Below are positions 34,931 to 44,676 of a stretch of DNA of 48,081 nucleotides, piece by piece; position 1 is the stretch's first letter; the number at the start of each line of letters is the position of its first letter. The translations under genes were made by a program, and so were the position numbers. The stretch is from Putridiphycobacter sp045107045 (GTDB lineage Bacteria > Bacteroidota > Bacteroidia > Flavobacteriales_D > Crocinitomicaceae): positions 1-48,081 of the forward strand of contig JBGCFR010000059.1 of NCBI GenBank assembly GCA_045107045.1, in the 5' to 3' direction. A model generated the notes under the pieces. It saw nothing but the letters and a program-made list of their open reading frames with translations, made no database searches and was not told the DNA's origin.

Positions 34931-35836
34931 TTAGCGGCTTCTTGGGTGGAACGAAATAATCGCCTCTCTCAAATAGTCATTATTTAAATGCGTGTATATT
35001 TCAGTAGTACTAATTGATTCGTGCCCTAACATTTCTTGAACTGCTCTTAAATTGGCACCACCTTCTACCAAATGAGTAGCAAAAGAATGTCGAAAGGTGT
35101 GTGGACTGATTGTTTTTTTGAGTTCAATGACTTTGGCTAAGTCTTTTATAATTGTAAAAATCATTACCCTTGTCAGCTGAGCGCCACGTCTATTTAAAAA
35201 AACAAAATCTTCATGTCCTGGTTTAATTTCCATATGATTCCGAACATGTTTAGTGTACCATTTTATTTCTTTTTCAACCTCATCATTAACTGGTACTAAC
35301 CGTTCTTTATTTCCTTTGCCAATGACTCTCATAAATCCGTCTTCAAAATAAATATTAGTCAACTGTAAATTCACTAATTCGCTGACTCTTAAGCCGCAAC
35401 TGTACAAGGTTTCAATGATGGCTTTATTTCTATGGCCTTCTGGTTTTGATAAGTCGACAGCTGCTTTTAGTGTGTCAATTTCTTCAATAGAGAGTACTTC
35501 CGGTAATTTTCTACCTAATTTTGGTAATTCCAATAAATCAGTTGGATCGTCTTTTAGAATATCTTCTACAATCATATATGTGTAAAAACTCCGAATACCA
35601 GAAATAATTCTGGCCTGCGAACGTGCTGAAATTCCCATTTCTGCAATCCATTTCACCATGTTTTGAAGGTCTTTTAAATCGATATTTTCAGGAGGACAAG
35701 TATGAATATCTGAAAAATAGCTAGCTAGTTTGTCAAAATCTTGTTGATAGGCCTCTACACTGTTTGGTGATAAACTTTTTTCTATTTTTAAATAGTTTAA
35801 ATAATCCTTTCTATATTTAGCCCAATATGGATTCAA
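34931..35836 (-). CDS. xerD: Site-specific tyrosine recombinase (XerD)
   Basis: XerD resolves chromosome dimers at dif together with a partner recombinase. The 301-residue protein has the SAM-like core-binding N-domain (LKIEKSLSPNSVEAYQQDFDKL) and a catalytic domain with R150, K174, H246, R249, H272 and nucleophile Y281 (LGHESISTTEIYTHL), so it is complete. The only start fitting the family N-terminus is a TTG at 35836; no ATG lies between the upstream stop region and the conserved core. The first 10 nt overlap the 5' end of aroQ on the other strand. Confidence 0.93.
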   Translation of the reverse strand: MNPYWAKYRKDYLNYLKIEKSLSPNSVEAYQQDFDKLASYFSDIHTCPPENIDLKDLQNMVKWIAEMGISARSQARIISGIRSFYTYMIVEDILKDDPTDLLELPKLGRKLPEVLSIEEIDTLKAAVDLSKPEGHRNKAIIETLYSCGLRVSELVNLQLTNIYFEDGFMRVIGKGNKERLVPVNDEVEKEIKWYTKHVRNHMEIKPGHEDFVFLNRRGAQLTRVMIFTIIKDLAKVIELKKTISPHTFRHSFATHLVEGGANLRAVQEMLGHESISTTEIYTHLNNDYLREAIISFHPRSR

Positions 35837-36252
35837 AACAAATTCTAATTTTAAATGGTCCGAATTTAAATTTACTCGGAATACGTGAGCCTAATGTATA
35901 TGGTTCGGAAAGTTTTGAAGACTGTTATGTTCAATTGGAGCAATTATTTCCATCTTTAAAACTAAATTATTTACAAAGTAATTTGGAAGGTGAATTGGTC
36001 ACTGCTATTCAGAATTTGAATCAAAAATTTAGTGGAATTGTTTTGAATGCTGCCGGATACACACATACATCTGTTGTAATTCGAGATGCTGTTGCGGCCT
36101 CTAACATACCTGTGATTGAAGTCCATATCTCAAACATTTCGAATCGGGAGTCCTTCCGACATACATCATTAATTACTCCTGTTTGCGAAGGTTGTATTGC
36201 AGGCTTTGGCTTGAAAAGTTATGAGTTAGCCTTGAATTTTTTTAACTCTTAA
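35827..36252 (+). CDS. aroQ: Type II 3-dehydroquinate dehydratase
   Basis: AroQ converts 3-dehydroquinate to 3-dehydroshikimate, the third step of the shikimate pathway. The 141-residue product has the full type II signature: LILNGPNLNLLGIREPNVYG with R20 and catalytic Y25, the QSNLEGELV segment, LNAAGYTHTSVVIRDA, and EVHISNISNRESFRHTS with H100. It is intact and of normal length. Its ATG sits within the first codons of xerD on the opposite strand, so the aroQ promoter must lie inside the xerD coding sequence (TATATTTA at 35812-35819 is a weak candidate). Confidence 0.96.
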   Translation: MDSKQILILNGPNLNLLGIREPNVYGSESFEDCYVQLEQLFPSLKLNYLQSNLEGELVTAIQNLNQKFSGIVLNAAGYTHTSVVIRDAVAASNIPVIEVHISNISNRESFRHTSLITPVCEGCIAGFGLKSYELALNFFNS

Positions 36253-36301
36253 TGCATTTAAAAAACTCACTTATTGATTTAAGCTCAACTAAAATTACCC
36301 T

Positions 36302-36841
36302 ATGAAAAAAGTATTCTATCTTCTTGGATTTTTGGTTATTGTAAGTTGTTCTTCAACTAAAGCGTTAGTTCACTATCAAGTGACTTTAGAAACGGGTAAT
36401 TTAAAGCCTAACCATGTATTAACTAAACCGCTTTACCAAAAAGAGGACAATCAATGTGGGGCTTTGTTTTTGGAAGGGAATGATTTAACAGTGATTAATA
36501 ATTTTGATACGAGTCAAACTTTTATCAATATAAAATATAAGTACGAAAAAAATTCTGCTGGTCTATATAGTACGTATACTTTTGAGGATGTTTTTTTAAA
36601 AACGAAAGGAAGATATATAGTTTCTTCGCCGCTTAGAAATGAAGCACCAGTATTCGAGATTAGGAAAGGTCAGCTTTCGCTTCTAGATAAAAGTATGAGT
36701 ATTGAAGAAAAAGACGGATCGACCATTTATGTGCACTCAGATATGGACAAAGATGGAAAAGAGTATTATGAAATTTACACAATTCGCAAGACTGTGCTTT
36801 CATCAGTTACTTACGATCGTTATAGTTTTCCTTGTGAGTAA
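36302..36841 (+). CDS. Hypothetical lipoprotein
   Basis: The 179-residue product begins MKKVFYLLGFLVIVSC, a signal peptide with lipobox and lipidated C16. The mature part is largely beta-strand in character with a Lys/Glu/Asp-rich surface (SLLDKSMSIEEKDGSTIYV, YYEIYTIRKTVLSSV) and two further Cys. No family was recognised. It lies 49 nt after aroQ on the same strand, with no terminator seen between, and converges on the antiporter gene. Confidence 0.75.
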   Translation: MKKVFYLLGFLVIVSCSSTKALVHYQVTLETGNLKPNHVLTKPLYQKEDNQCGALFLEGNDLTVINNFDTSQTFINIKYKYEKNSAGLYSTYTFEDVFLKTKGRYIVSSPLRNEAPVFEIRKGQLSLLDKSMSIEEKDGSTIYVHSDMDKDGKEYYEIYTIRKTVLSSVTYDRYSFPCE

Positions 36842-36874
36842 TCAAAAAAATGTTAAGCGTAAAATTTTAATAAG

Positions 36875-37828
36875 TTACTTTAAGTTTATCAATACAATAG
36901 CAATATAAGCTACGTAGCTACTTAATAATAAAAATCCTTTAAATCGATTCAATTTTTTACCGATTAGCATTAATGGCAGTAAAGCTGCTGCAATGGCTAG
37001 CATCCAGAAAAAATCGCTGTCTAATACAGATTGTTCCACTGGAATGGGTTTAATAATAGCCGTTATCCCAATTACTGCCATTATGTTAAACAAGTTAGAC
37101 CCAATTAAATTACCAATAGAAATATCTGTTTCTTTTTTAAAGGCTGCTACTGCAGATGTTACTAATTCAGGCACCGAAGTGGCAAAAGCAACAATAGTAA
37201 CTCCTATCACTGATTTACTCATGCCAAGGTCAGTTGCAATGGCAATTGCACTTTTTAGGAGCCATTCCGCTCCAAAAAACAAACCAACTAAGCCAATTAA
37301 TACATAGCCAATGGAAAGTATTGGGTGTACAGATTTAGCGGTTTCTTCTAAATCTTTTTCCTGTTCAGCTAGTTCCTTTTTTGTTTTTTTACGTGAATTA
37401 ACAATTAGGTATGTTGTAAATGATACCAGTATGCCAAAGAGCACTATACCTTCCCATTGTTGAATTGTATTATCATAGGCGAATAAAAAGAATAGGAGTG
37501 AAGCTAACATCATCATTGGCCAGTCTAAAATTTTAGAATTACGGTCAACAATAATTGGGAAAATTAGCACAGTTATCCCCAGAACCATACCAATATTGGC
37601 AATATTAGAACCAATAACATTGCCAATTGCTATTTCGGGATTGTTAGATAAAGCAGCTTTAATACTGACAACTAGCTCTGGGGCAGAAGTACCAAATGAA
37701 ATGACGGTCATACCAATGACCAATGGAGAAATGTGGGCTTTTTTAGCAATACCAACAGCTCCTTTGACCAAAAATTCACCACCAATAATTAAAACGGCTA
37801 GTCCCAGAATTAGAATCAGGTAATTCAT
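36875..37828 (-). CDS. Calcium/sodium antiporter (CaxA/YrbG family)
   Basis: The 317-residue membrane protein is a calcium:cation antiporter of the K+-independent Na+/Ca2+ exchanger type. It has ten or so hydrophobic helices in two inverted halves. The two alpha repeats are GTSAPELVVSIKAAL and FATSVPELVTSAVAAF, each followed by the glycine-rich IGNVIGSNIANIG and IGNLIGSNLFNIM. A central acidic loop (KKELAEQEKDLEETAKS) separates the halves. It should act in the inner membrane to extrude Ca2+ or Na+. The start overlaps the tatA stop by 4 nt, so it is the second gene of a short operon. Confidence 0.93.
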   Translation of the reverse strand: MNYLILILGLAVLIIGGEFLVKGAVGIAKKAHISPLVIGMTVISFGTSAPELVVSIKAALSNNPEIAIGNVIGSNIANIGMVLGITVLIFPIIVDRNSKILDWPMMMLASLLFFLFAYDNTIQQWEGIVLFGILVSFTTYLIVNSRKKTKKELAEQEKDLEETAKSVHPILSIGYVLIGLVGLFFGAEWLLKSAIAIATDLGMSKSVIGVTIVAFATSVPELVTSAVAAFKKETDISIGNLIGSNLFNIMAVIGITAIIKPIPVEQSVLDSDFFWMLAIAAALLPLMLIGKKLNRFKGFLLLSSYVAYIAIVLINLK

Positions 37829-38142
37829 TCAATTTCCTTTTTAGATTTCTCTTTGTTTTTCTTTCCTGGACTTGGCTCCATAATTGATTTTTCAATGTCT
37901 TTGAATGGTTTTTTAATTTGGTCAAGTGAATCAGTCATGTTTAAATCTCGGCGCATATCAGTAGCAGATTTTGCAATGTCGCGCTTAATCTCATCAGATG
38001 CTTGCTTAACTTCTCTCATTCCTCTACCTAATGTTTTTGCAATTGATGGAATGTTCTTTGCTCCAAAAAGCATTAAAACCACTAATAGAACGAAAACCAA
38101 TTCGCCCGTTCCAATATCATTTAAAAAGAGTAATGTATTCAT
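37825..38142 (-). CDS. tatA: Twin-arginine translocase subunit TatA/E
   Basis: The 105-residue protein has one N-terminal TM helix (ELVFVLLVVLMLF), the FGAKNIPSIAKTLG hinge and an amphipathic helix MREVKQASDEIKRDI, followed by a charged, disordered tail rich in Lys. That is the TatA/TatE build; the family oligomerises to form the pore for folded proteins. No tatC is in the window. It forms an operon with the antiporter (4-nt overlap) and lies downstream of secDF, from which a terminator separates it. Confidence 0.9.
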   Translation of the reverse strand: MNTLLFLNDIGTGELVFVLLVVLMLFGAKNIPSIAKTLGRGMREVKQASDEIKRDIAKSATDMRRDLNMTDSLDQIKKPFKDIEKSIMEPSPGKKNKEKSKKEIE

Positions 38143-38152
38143 TTCAGTTAAA

Positions 38153-38185
38153 CAAAAAAGCCCTCCAAAGTTAAGGAAGGCTTTT
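38153..38185 (-). terminator. Terminator of secDF
   Basis: Stem AAGCCCTCC (38158-38166) / GGAAGGCTT (38175-38183) with one mismatch, loop of about 8 nt, and an A-run on the + strand at 38154-38159 that becomes the U-run on the minus strand. It ends 11 nt before the tatA start codon, so tatA needs its own promoter or read-through. Confidence 0.7.
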
Positions 38186-38204
38186 CATTTAGTATGTTAA
38201 TTGT

Positions 38205-41200
38205 TTAATTATTTTTTTCAGATTTTGAATCTAAATCAATTACTGTAGGTGTTGCAATAAATAGTGAAGAGTATGTTCCAACTACTACACCAATCATTAA
38301 AGCAAACGTAAACCCTTGAATTGATTCACCACCAAATAAGAAAATAACCAATAGCACAATGAAGGTAGAAACAGAGGTGTTAATTGTTCTACTCATTGTT
38401 GAGTTTAAGGCATTATTGATAATTTCTTTATTGTCTTTTTTACGTGAATTCGCTAAGAATTCTCTAATTCTATCAAACACAACAACCGTATCGTTAATAG
38501 AGTACCCAACTACAGTTAATATGGCTGCAATAAAGGCTTGGTCAATTTCCATTGAAAAACCTAAAATACCCCAGAAGATAGAGAATAGACCTAACACCAC
38601 CAATACATCATGAGCCATTGCAATTAATGCACCTAAACCATATTGCCATTTACGGAAACGGAATACAATGTAAAGGAAAATGATGATTAATGAGAATATA
38701 ATAGCGTAGAAAGAACTTGTTCTTAAATCGCTCGAAATAGTTGGCGCAATCATTTTGCTTTCTTCAATGTCATATTCACCCATACTACCAATTCCAGCTT
38801 TAAGCGCTGCCTCAACTTTATCACTAGCCTCTTGACTGTTCTCCGTAATTAAATATTTAGTAGTAATGGCTACTGTATAATCATTGTCAACTTGTTTTAC
38901 AGTAGGTTCTGAGCCAAATACTTTTCCTAAGCTTTTTTTAATCGCGCCATTGTCGGCAGGATTTTCTACAAATTGTACCTTATAGGTTCTACCACCAGTA
39001 AAATCTACACCTAAATCTAAGCCCTTTGTAAATAATGACACTATTCCAATTAGAATAACAATACCAGAAACAATGTAAAATTTCTTTCTGCTTTTCACAA
39101 ACTGGAAGTTCGTGTTTTGAAACCAGTTTTTCGTAAAACTTGTTGTGAAATCGAATTTGATGTTTTTCGCCATGGCGAAAGTAAACAACAATCTAGAGAT
39201 AACAACTGCCGCAAAGAATGATGTGAAAATACCCATTATTAAAGTAGTGGCAAACCCTCTAATTGGTCCTGAACCAAATACAGCTAATACAATTGCAGTT
39301 AATAGGGTAGTGATGTTAGCATCCAATATGGCAGCCATTGCTTTTTGAAATCCTTCAGAAATAGCAACTTTGAGTCCTTTACCAAATCTCATTTCTTCAC
39401 GAATCCGCTCAAAAATAAGTACGTTGGCATCAACAGACATACCAATGGTTAATACAATACCAGCAATACCAGGTAAGGTTAAAATGGCTTTGAAGGAAAT
39501 CAACATTCCTAATAATAAAAATAGGTTAAATACCATGGCAATGTCTGCAATAATACCAGCTTTGCCATAGTAAAAAATCATATAAGCTAATACAATCAAA
39601 ATGGCCACTAAGAATGAATACATCCCTTTGCTAATGTTTTCAGCACCCAATGTAGGTCCTACAGAGGTTTCGTTAACAATTCTTGCAGGAGCCGGTAATG
39701 AACCAGCATTTAATAAACCTGATAAATCTTTAGCCTCTGGCACACTAAATCCACCAGTAATTGATGCTCTACCTTGCGTCATTTTTTCTCTAACTACTGG
39801 TGCAGAATAAACCACATTATCCATTGTAATAGCAATTGATTTACCAACATTACTTGATGTTAAATCTTCCCATTTTTGAGTCCCAGCGGGTGTCATATTC
39901 ATTGTCACCTCAGTTTGACCAAAATTTTGTCCAATACCAGCTCTTTCAATATCCGATCCAGCAACTGGAGCACCGTTTCTAGGGCTCTTAATAGCATACA
40001 AATAAACAACCCCTGTACCTTGTTGTTCTTGATTCAATTGTTCTTTTGCCGCCCACATAAACTTTAAATCAGCTGGGAATTCATTTCTGAATGATCTGTG
40101 ATTTAGCCTAGTATTTAATAAAGCAGTATCATTTATAGATGCCATTCCGATAATAGGACCTTCTTGATACCCAACAGGTGTTCCGTTTTCGTCAAATTGG
40201 AATGTTAGGTATAGTTTGGATGAAATAGGAGCTAATTTTTCACGTTCTTCTTGTGATAATGAATCGGTTTCGCTATCAGTCGTTAAATCAGCAGTGCTAG
40301 TTGTATCATCAAGATTTAAATCCAGTCCATCTATGGCATCTGTTGCATCATCCACCACGTCATCAAGGCCAAGATCTAAGCTTGTAGTATCTACAGCGGC
40401 AGTTGTGTCTTCTGGTGGTAAAATGTCACCATATAATTCTTTACTTAATTTCGATTCTGCAGAAATGATAGTATTGGCAATTCCATCAATATTATTGTCG
40501 TATACTTCAAAAAACTCTAGGTTGGCAGAAGCTTGTAAACGTTTTCTAATATACTCACGGTTTGTTGCACCCGGTAATTCGACAAAAATTCTGTTTTTAC
40601 CAGCCTGTTTTTGAATTGTTGGTTGACTAATTCCAATTTGATTCACACGTTTAATAATGATGTCTTGAACACCATCTAAAGCTGAATTAGCCTTACTTCT
40701 TAAAAAATCAATAACTTGATCGTTTGAAGCATTGTTTGATACTTCATCAGTATTATATCTGTGGAATAGTTTAGCTAATTTTCCATCAGGTGTATTCTCT
40801 TCGTAAGCTTCTTGAAAGTTAGAGATAAAATCACCATCTCCGCTATTAGTTAATTCAGTAGCTTTATTATAAGCTGTAGTAAATTCTTCTTTTTGAGTAC
40901 CTCCTGCTAAGTTTTGAATCAATTCAGGAACTGATATTTCAAGCGTTAAGCTCATTCCACCTCTTAAGTCTAAGCCCAAGTTTAATTCCTTTTCTTTACA
41001 TTCTTTGTAGGTATATCCTGCAAAATGCACTTCTTCATTATTCATAGAACCAATAAATGATTCTTTGAAATAGCTATGCGCTTGGGCTGCCTGTTTTGTA
41101 TTAGTGATGTCTAATTGTCCACCAGCGCCTTCGTAGATAGTGTTACCACTTGCTAAAATCGAATCTATTTTGTTTTGCGCTTCCGTTACTGCTTGCTTTT

Positions 41201-41294
41201 CAATTTTATTAGCGGCAGTTGTAAAAGACAATTGATAGATTGTAGCCACTACAAGTGCTATGGTAATTGTCCAAAAGAATCCTTTATTTCTCAT
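38205..41294 (-). CDS. secDF: Protein translocase subunits SecD and SecF fused
   Basis: This 1029-residue inner-membrane protein fuses SecD and SecF, proton-driven partners of SecYEG that pull preproteins out on the periplasmic side. The SecD half has a TM helix, the periplasmic P1 domain (LGLDLRGGMSLTLEIS and QIGISQPTIQKQAGKNRIFVELPG) with an Asp-rich insertion (about residues 290-350, acidic and low-complexity), then TM helices with VAILIVLAYMIFYYGKAGIIAD and GMSVDANVLIFERIREE. The SecF half begins about residue 735 and includes DVLVVLGLFSIFWG and GYSINDTVVVFDRIRE. This fused form is usual in Bacteroidota. It is the first gene of a unit ending in a terminator. Confidence 0.97.
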   Translation of the reverse strand: MRNKGFFWTITIALVVATIYQLSFTTAANKIEKQAVTEAQNKIDSILASGNTIYEGAGGQLDITNTKQAAQAHSYFKESFIGSMNNEEVHFAGYTYKECKEKELNLGLDLRGGMSLTLEISVPELIQNLAGGTQKEEFTTAYNKATELTNSGDGDFISNFQEAYEENTPDGKLAKLFHRYNTDEVSNNASNDQVIDFLRSKANSALDGVQDIIIKRVNQIGISQPTIQKQAGKNRIFVELPGATNREYIRKRLQASANLEFFEVYDNNIDGIANTIISAESKLSKELYGDILPPEDTTAAVDTTSLDLGLDDVVDDATDAIDGLDLNLDDTTSTADLTTDSETDSLSQEEREKLAPISSKLYLTFQFDENGTPVGYQEGPIIGMASINDTALLNTRLNHRSFRNEFPADLKFMWAAKEQLNQEQQGTGVVYLYAIKSPRNGAPVAGSDIERAGIGQNFGQTEVTMNMTPAGTQKWEDLTSSNVGKSIAITMDNVVYSAPVVREKMTQGRASITGGFSVPEAKDLSGLLNAGSLPAPARIVNETSVGPTLGAENISKGMYSFLVAILIVLAYMIFYYGKAGIIADIAMVFNLFLLLGMLISFKAILTLPGIAGIVLTIGMSVDANVLIFERIREEMRFGKGLKVAISEGFQKAMAAILDANITTLLTAIVLAVFGSGPIRGFATTLIMGIFTSFFAAVVISRLLFTFAMAKNIKFDFTTSFTKNWFQNTNFQFVKSRKKFYIVSGIVILIGIVSLFTKGLDLGVDFTGGRTYKVQFVENPADNGAIKKSLGKVFGSEPTVKQVDNDYTVAITTKYLITENSQEASDKVEAALKAGIGSMGEYDIEESKMIAPTISSDLRTSSFYAIIFSLIIIFLYIVFRFRKWQYGLGALIAMAHDVLVVLGLFSIFWGILGFSMEIDQAFIAAILTVVGYSINDTVVVFDRIREFLANSRKKDNKEIINNALNSTMSRTINTSVSTFIVLLVIFLFGGESIQGFTFALMIGVVVGTYSSLFIATPTVIDLDSKSEKNN

Positions 41295-41335
41295 TTTTAA
41301 TAGTTAATTATGCTGAAAGTATTTTTCAAAGCCTG

Positions 41336-41366
41336 CAAATATAAAATATGAAATGTAAATAAGCAA
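41336..41366 (-). promoter_or_regulatory. Promoter of secDF
   Basis: On the minus strand TATATTTG (41336-41343) matches the -7 consensus and lies 42 nt before the start codon; a TTG at 41364-41366, 20 nt farther upstream, fits the -33 element. Confidence 0.6.
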
Positions 41367-41448
41367 TCAAACTCATATCTATTTCTAATAATAATTGGCT
41401 TACAGTATTAAAAATAGAATTTCTAATGAATGAATTGAGATAATAGAT

Positions 41449-41456
41449 TAAATTTG
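41449..41456 (+). promoter_or_regulatory. Promoter -7 box of ccsBA
   Basis: TAAATTTG followed by CAC matches TAnnTTTG and lies 20 nt before the ccsBA ATG. No matching TTTG was seen at the -33 position. It is divergent from the secDF promoter in the same 182-nt gap. Confidence 0.5.
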
Positions 41457-41476
41457 CACGCAATTATCAGTATATC

Positions 41477-44400
41477 ATGATCACATTTATAAAGTACTTC
41501 CTATCAATGAAATTTATGACGATATTAGTTTTCGTCTTTTTTCTGGCAATTGCCATTGCAACGGGCGTTGAGACTTATTATGATACTACAACTGCAAAGT
41601 ACTTTATCTATAATGCCAAGTGGTTTGAATGGGTGATTTTCTTCTTATTTATCAACCTAATTAACAATATATTTAGGTATAAAATGTATAAATCCGAAAA
41701 GATTGGATCTTTTATATTCCATATTTCTTTTTTAATTATTGTAATTGGTGCCTTCATTACACGAACTGTGAGTTATGAAGGAGTGATGACCATAAGAGAA
41801 GGTGCAGCTTCCAATACACTTTTAACTTCTACAACGTATTTGCAAATTAAAGTAGACAATAAAGTAAACCAATACAATCATGATATTCCGTTACTATTTT
41901 CTGATAAACTTAATCAGGCAAAGGCTGATATGCATTCTAAATTTTCAAGTATTGGTTTAGAGAGCTTAGTGAATGATCATGTTTCAATTCATACAGCATT
42001 TAATTTTCCTGATGAGGGAAGACCTATAGAGATTTCATATAATGGTTTTTTACCTAAGTATTTTGAAGTAGATACTATTGTAGAAGTAGAGAATGGAACT
42101 GATTTTTTTCATTTAGTGACCATAGGGGAAGAAGGAAGACAAAATAATTACCTTGGCCCGAACAATTATCTGGAAGGTGAAGGTATGATGATTACCACTG
42201 ATACTTCTGTAACCTCCGCCATTAGAATTTTTACAATAGATTCAATAGATTATATCCAATCACCATATGACATCAGTTATATGAATATGATGGAACAGAC
42301 TAATGGCTTAATTCCAAGGGATTCAATGGTTCCATTCAATCCAGCAATTAGGCTTTATAATGTTAATGGCTTTCAATTTGTATATAAACAAAAGCTAATT
42401 AGTTATGCTGTTGAACAAAAAGGTGAAATCAATCACCCTGACGGATTAAATACATTGCAAGTCAAAATAAAGGATGGAGAATTTGAAAAAATAGTCAGTT
42501 TATCAGGAGAAACAGGAACCTATCCAGTTTTTACAAATATTGACATGAATGGGTTGACTTATAGACTGTGCTTTGGTTCCAAGCAATTAGAGATGCCTTT
42601 CGCTATCCAATTGCGCGACTTTGAACTAGAAAAATATCATGGTACTGAAAATCCCTCTTCTTATGCTAGTGAAGTCACCTTGGTTGATACTTTAAATAAT
42701 GAACGGTTCGATCATAGAATTTTTATGAATAATGTATTGGATTATGGTGGGTATCGTTTCTTTCAATCAAGTTTCGATTCTGACGAAAAAGGCACTATTT
42801 TATCAGTTAATCACGACTGGTGGGGCACAATAGTGACATATATTGGTTATTTATTGATGGGTATTGGGATGTTATTATCTGTATTTATGCCTGGTAGCCG
42901 TTTTCGCTTCTTAATGGCTAAAGCCAAATCAACAAGGGAGAAAAGAGAGAAACTAATGTTGCTTATACCATTTCTATTTTTAGTTAACATTGGTTTTTCG
43001 CAACATGAAAAAGATAGTTTACCACCTTATATACCTATTGAACAAACTCATGCCGATAAATTTGGTCATTTAATCATGCAGGATTTCGGCGGGCGATATA
43101 TGCCTGTAAATACCATGGCTGATCAAGTGATTAGAAAAGTTCACCGTGGAACAACATATAATGGTCAAAATGCAAATCAAGTATTTATTGGAATGCATAC
43201 TAATTTTGCCCATTGGTTCGAAGAAGAGTTTATTTATGTATCAGGTGATTCAACTAAAAAACTATTAGGCACAGAGGGCAAGTATGCAGCTATGAGTGAC
43301 TTTTACAATTTAGAAGCGGGATATAAATTGACTGATGTTGTTAAAAAAGCACAAGCCAAATCACCAAGTAAAAGAAACGTTTTTGATAAAGACTTCATAA
43401 AGACTGACGAACGTTTTAATATTATGCGTGGTGTTGTGATGGGGTATTATTTAAGAATTTTCCCTATGAAAGGTGATAGTTCTAACACATGGTACGCACC
43501 TGCTGATAATTCGGCAAATTTACATGGTAATGATAGCTTATTTGTAAATGGAATTATGACCATGTATATCCTAGAAGCTCATCATGCTCAAGAAACAGGT
43601 GATTGGGCTCAAACTGACACTGTAGTTGATTTAATTAAAAAGTATCAAGCTGGAGCTGGTGATAAAATGGCTATGCCTTCCGAATCTGCTATTGGTTGGG
43701 AAGTGTACTATAATAATGCTGATATTTTTAAAACACTAAATTATTTATACTTAAGTCTTGGTTTGCTATTATTAATTGTACAGTTTATTCATTTGTTTAA
43801 TCCTAAGTTTAAAGTTAAAACAATTAACAGAGTAGGGATGCTACTGTTTTTAGGATTGGCGGCTTATCATGCATTTGGTTTAGGGTTAAGGTGGTATTTA
43901 TCTGGTCATGCACCTTGGAGTAATGGTTACGAAGCCATTGTATTTATTTCATTTATCACTGTAGTCGCAGGTTTGTTGTTTTCAAGAAATTCTAAAATTG
44001 TTTTAGGGGCAACAGGAATTTTAGCGTGGCTAATGTTGTTTGTGGCCCATTTGAATAATATGGATCCTCAAATTTCGAATTTAGTACCTGTTTTAAAGTC
44101 TTATTGGTTAATGATCCATGTAGCCATTATTACTGGAAGTTATGGCTTCTTAGGTTTATCAGCAGTATTGGGTATGATCAATTTATTTATTGATATTTTT
44201 AAGACCAAAGCCAGTGCAAAAAGACTCGGTTTAACACAGAAGGAACTGCGTTACGTGAGTGAAATGGTAATGACCACCGGTTTATTTATGCTAACAATTG
44301 GTACTTTTCTAGGTGGTGTTTGGGCCAATGAATCATGGGGCCGTTACTGGGGTTGGGACGCTAAAGAAACTTGGGCTTTAGCTTCCGTTTTAGTGTACAC

Positions 44401-44644
44401 TATGATACTGCATTTCCGTTTTATTCCAGGATTAAAATCTGACTACACGTTTAATTTTATGTCGTTTTGGGGATACTCTTCAATTATAATGACATTTTAT
44501 GGGGTAAACTTCTACTTAAGTGGTTTGCATTCATACGCAACTGGCGATCCTGTGCCGATTCCTGCATGGGTACCGGTGACAGTTTCTGTTTTCGCTTTGC
44601 TTTCATTTACCGCTTATATGCGCAGGAGAAAATTTATTAAATAA
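41477..44644 (+). CDS. Fused cytochrome c biogenesis protein CcsB-CcsA (ResB-ResC)
   Basis: The 1055-residue protein of the system II cytochrome c maturation pathway exports heme and attaches it to apocytochromes at the periplasmic face. The N-terminal half is ResB/CcsB-like (three TM helices, residues about 10-95, a large periplasmic region to about 455, then another TM). The C-terminal half (about 750-1055) is CcsA with eight or so helices and the heme-handling WGxxWxWDxKE motif at 955-964 (RYWGWDAKETWA), with likely heme ligands H798 and H811. The central segment 505-740 is periplasmic and not recognised. The fusion is typical of Bacteroidota. Confidence 0.94.
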   Translation: MITFIKYFLSMKFMTILVFVFFLAIAIATGVETYYDTTTAKYFIYNAKWFEWVIFFLFINLINNIFRYKMYKSEKIGSFIFHISFLIIVIGAFITRTVSYEGVMTIREGAASNTLLTSTTYLQIKVDNKVNQYNHDIPLLFSDKLNQAKADMHSKFSSIGLESLVNDHVSIHTAFNFPDEGRPIEISYNGFLPKYFEVDTIVEVENGTDFFHLVTIGEEGRQNNYLGPNNYLEGEGMMITTDTSVTSAIRIFTIDSIDYIQSPYDISYMNMMEQTNGLIPRDSMVPFNPAIRLYNVNGFQFVYKQKLISYAVEQKGEINHPDGLNTLQVKIKDGEFEKIVSLSGETGTYPVFTNIDMNGLTYRLCFGSKQLEMPFAIQLRDFELEKYHGTENPSSYASEVTLVDTLNNERFDHRIFMNNVLDYGGYRFFQSSFDSDEKGTILSVNHDWWGTIVTYIGYLLMGIGMLLSVFMPGSRFRFLMAKAKSTREKREKLMLLIPFLFLVNIGFSQHEKDSLPPYIPIEQTHADKFGHLIMQDFGGRYMPVNTMADQVIRKVHRGTTYNGQNANQVFIGMHTNFAHWFEEEFIYVSGDSTKKLLGTEGKYAAMSDFYNLEAGYKLTDVVKKAQAKSPSKRNVFDKDFIKTDERFNIMRGVVMGYYLRIFPMKGDSSNTWYAPADNSANLHGNDSLFVNGIMTMYILEAHHAQETGDWAQTDTVVDLIKKYQAGAGDKMAMPSESAIGWEVYYNNADIFKTLNYLYLSLGLLLLIVQFIHLFNPKFKVKTINRVGMLLFLGLAAYHAFGLGLRWYLSGHAPWSNGYEAIVFISFITVVAGLLFSRNSKIVLGATGILAWLMLFVAHLNNMDPQISNLVPVLKSYWLMIHVAIITGSYGFLGLSAVLGMINLFIDIFKTKASAKRLGLTQKELRYVSEMVMTTGLFMLTIGTFLGGVWANESWGRYWGWDAKETWALASVLVYTMILHFRFIPGLKSDYTFNFMSFWGYSSIIMTFYGVNFYLSGLHSYATGDPVPIPAWVPVTVSVFALLSFTAYMRRRKFIK

Positions 44645-44676
44645 ATTTTCCTTAAGTTTGAGTAAATGTAATTATT

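Noticed and set aside
36702..36908. 68-codon + strand ORF over the end of the lipoprotein gene
   Set aside because: Out-of-frame overlap with the lipoprotein gene; no signal or family features.
40216..40614. 132-codon + strand ORF
   Set aside because: Shadow of the acidic low-complexity insertion of secDF (Ser-rich because Asp/Thr codons are read in reverse).
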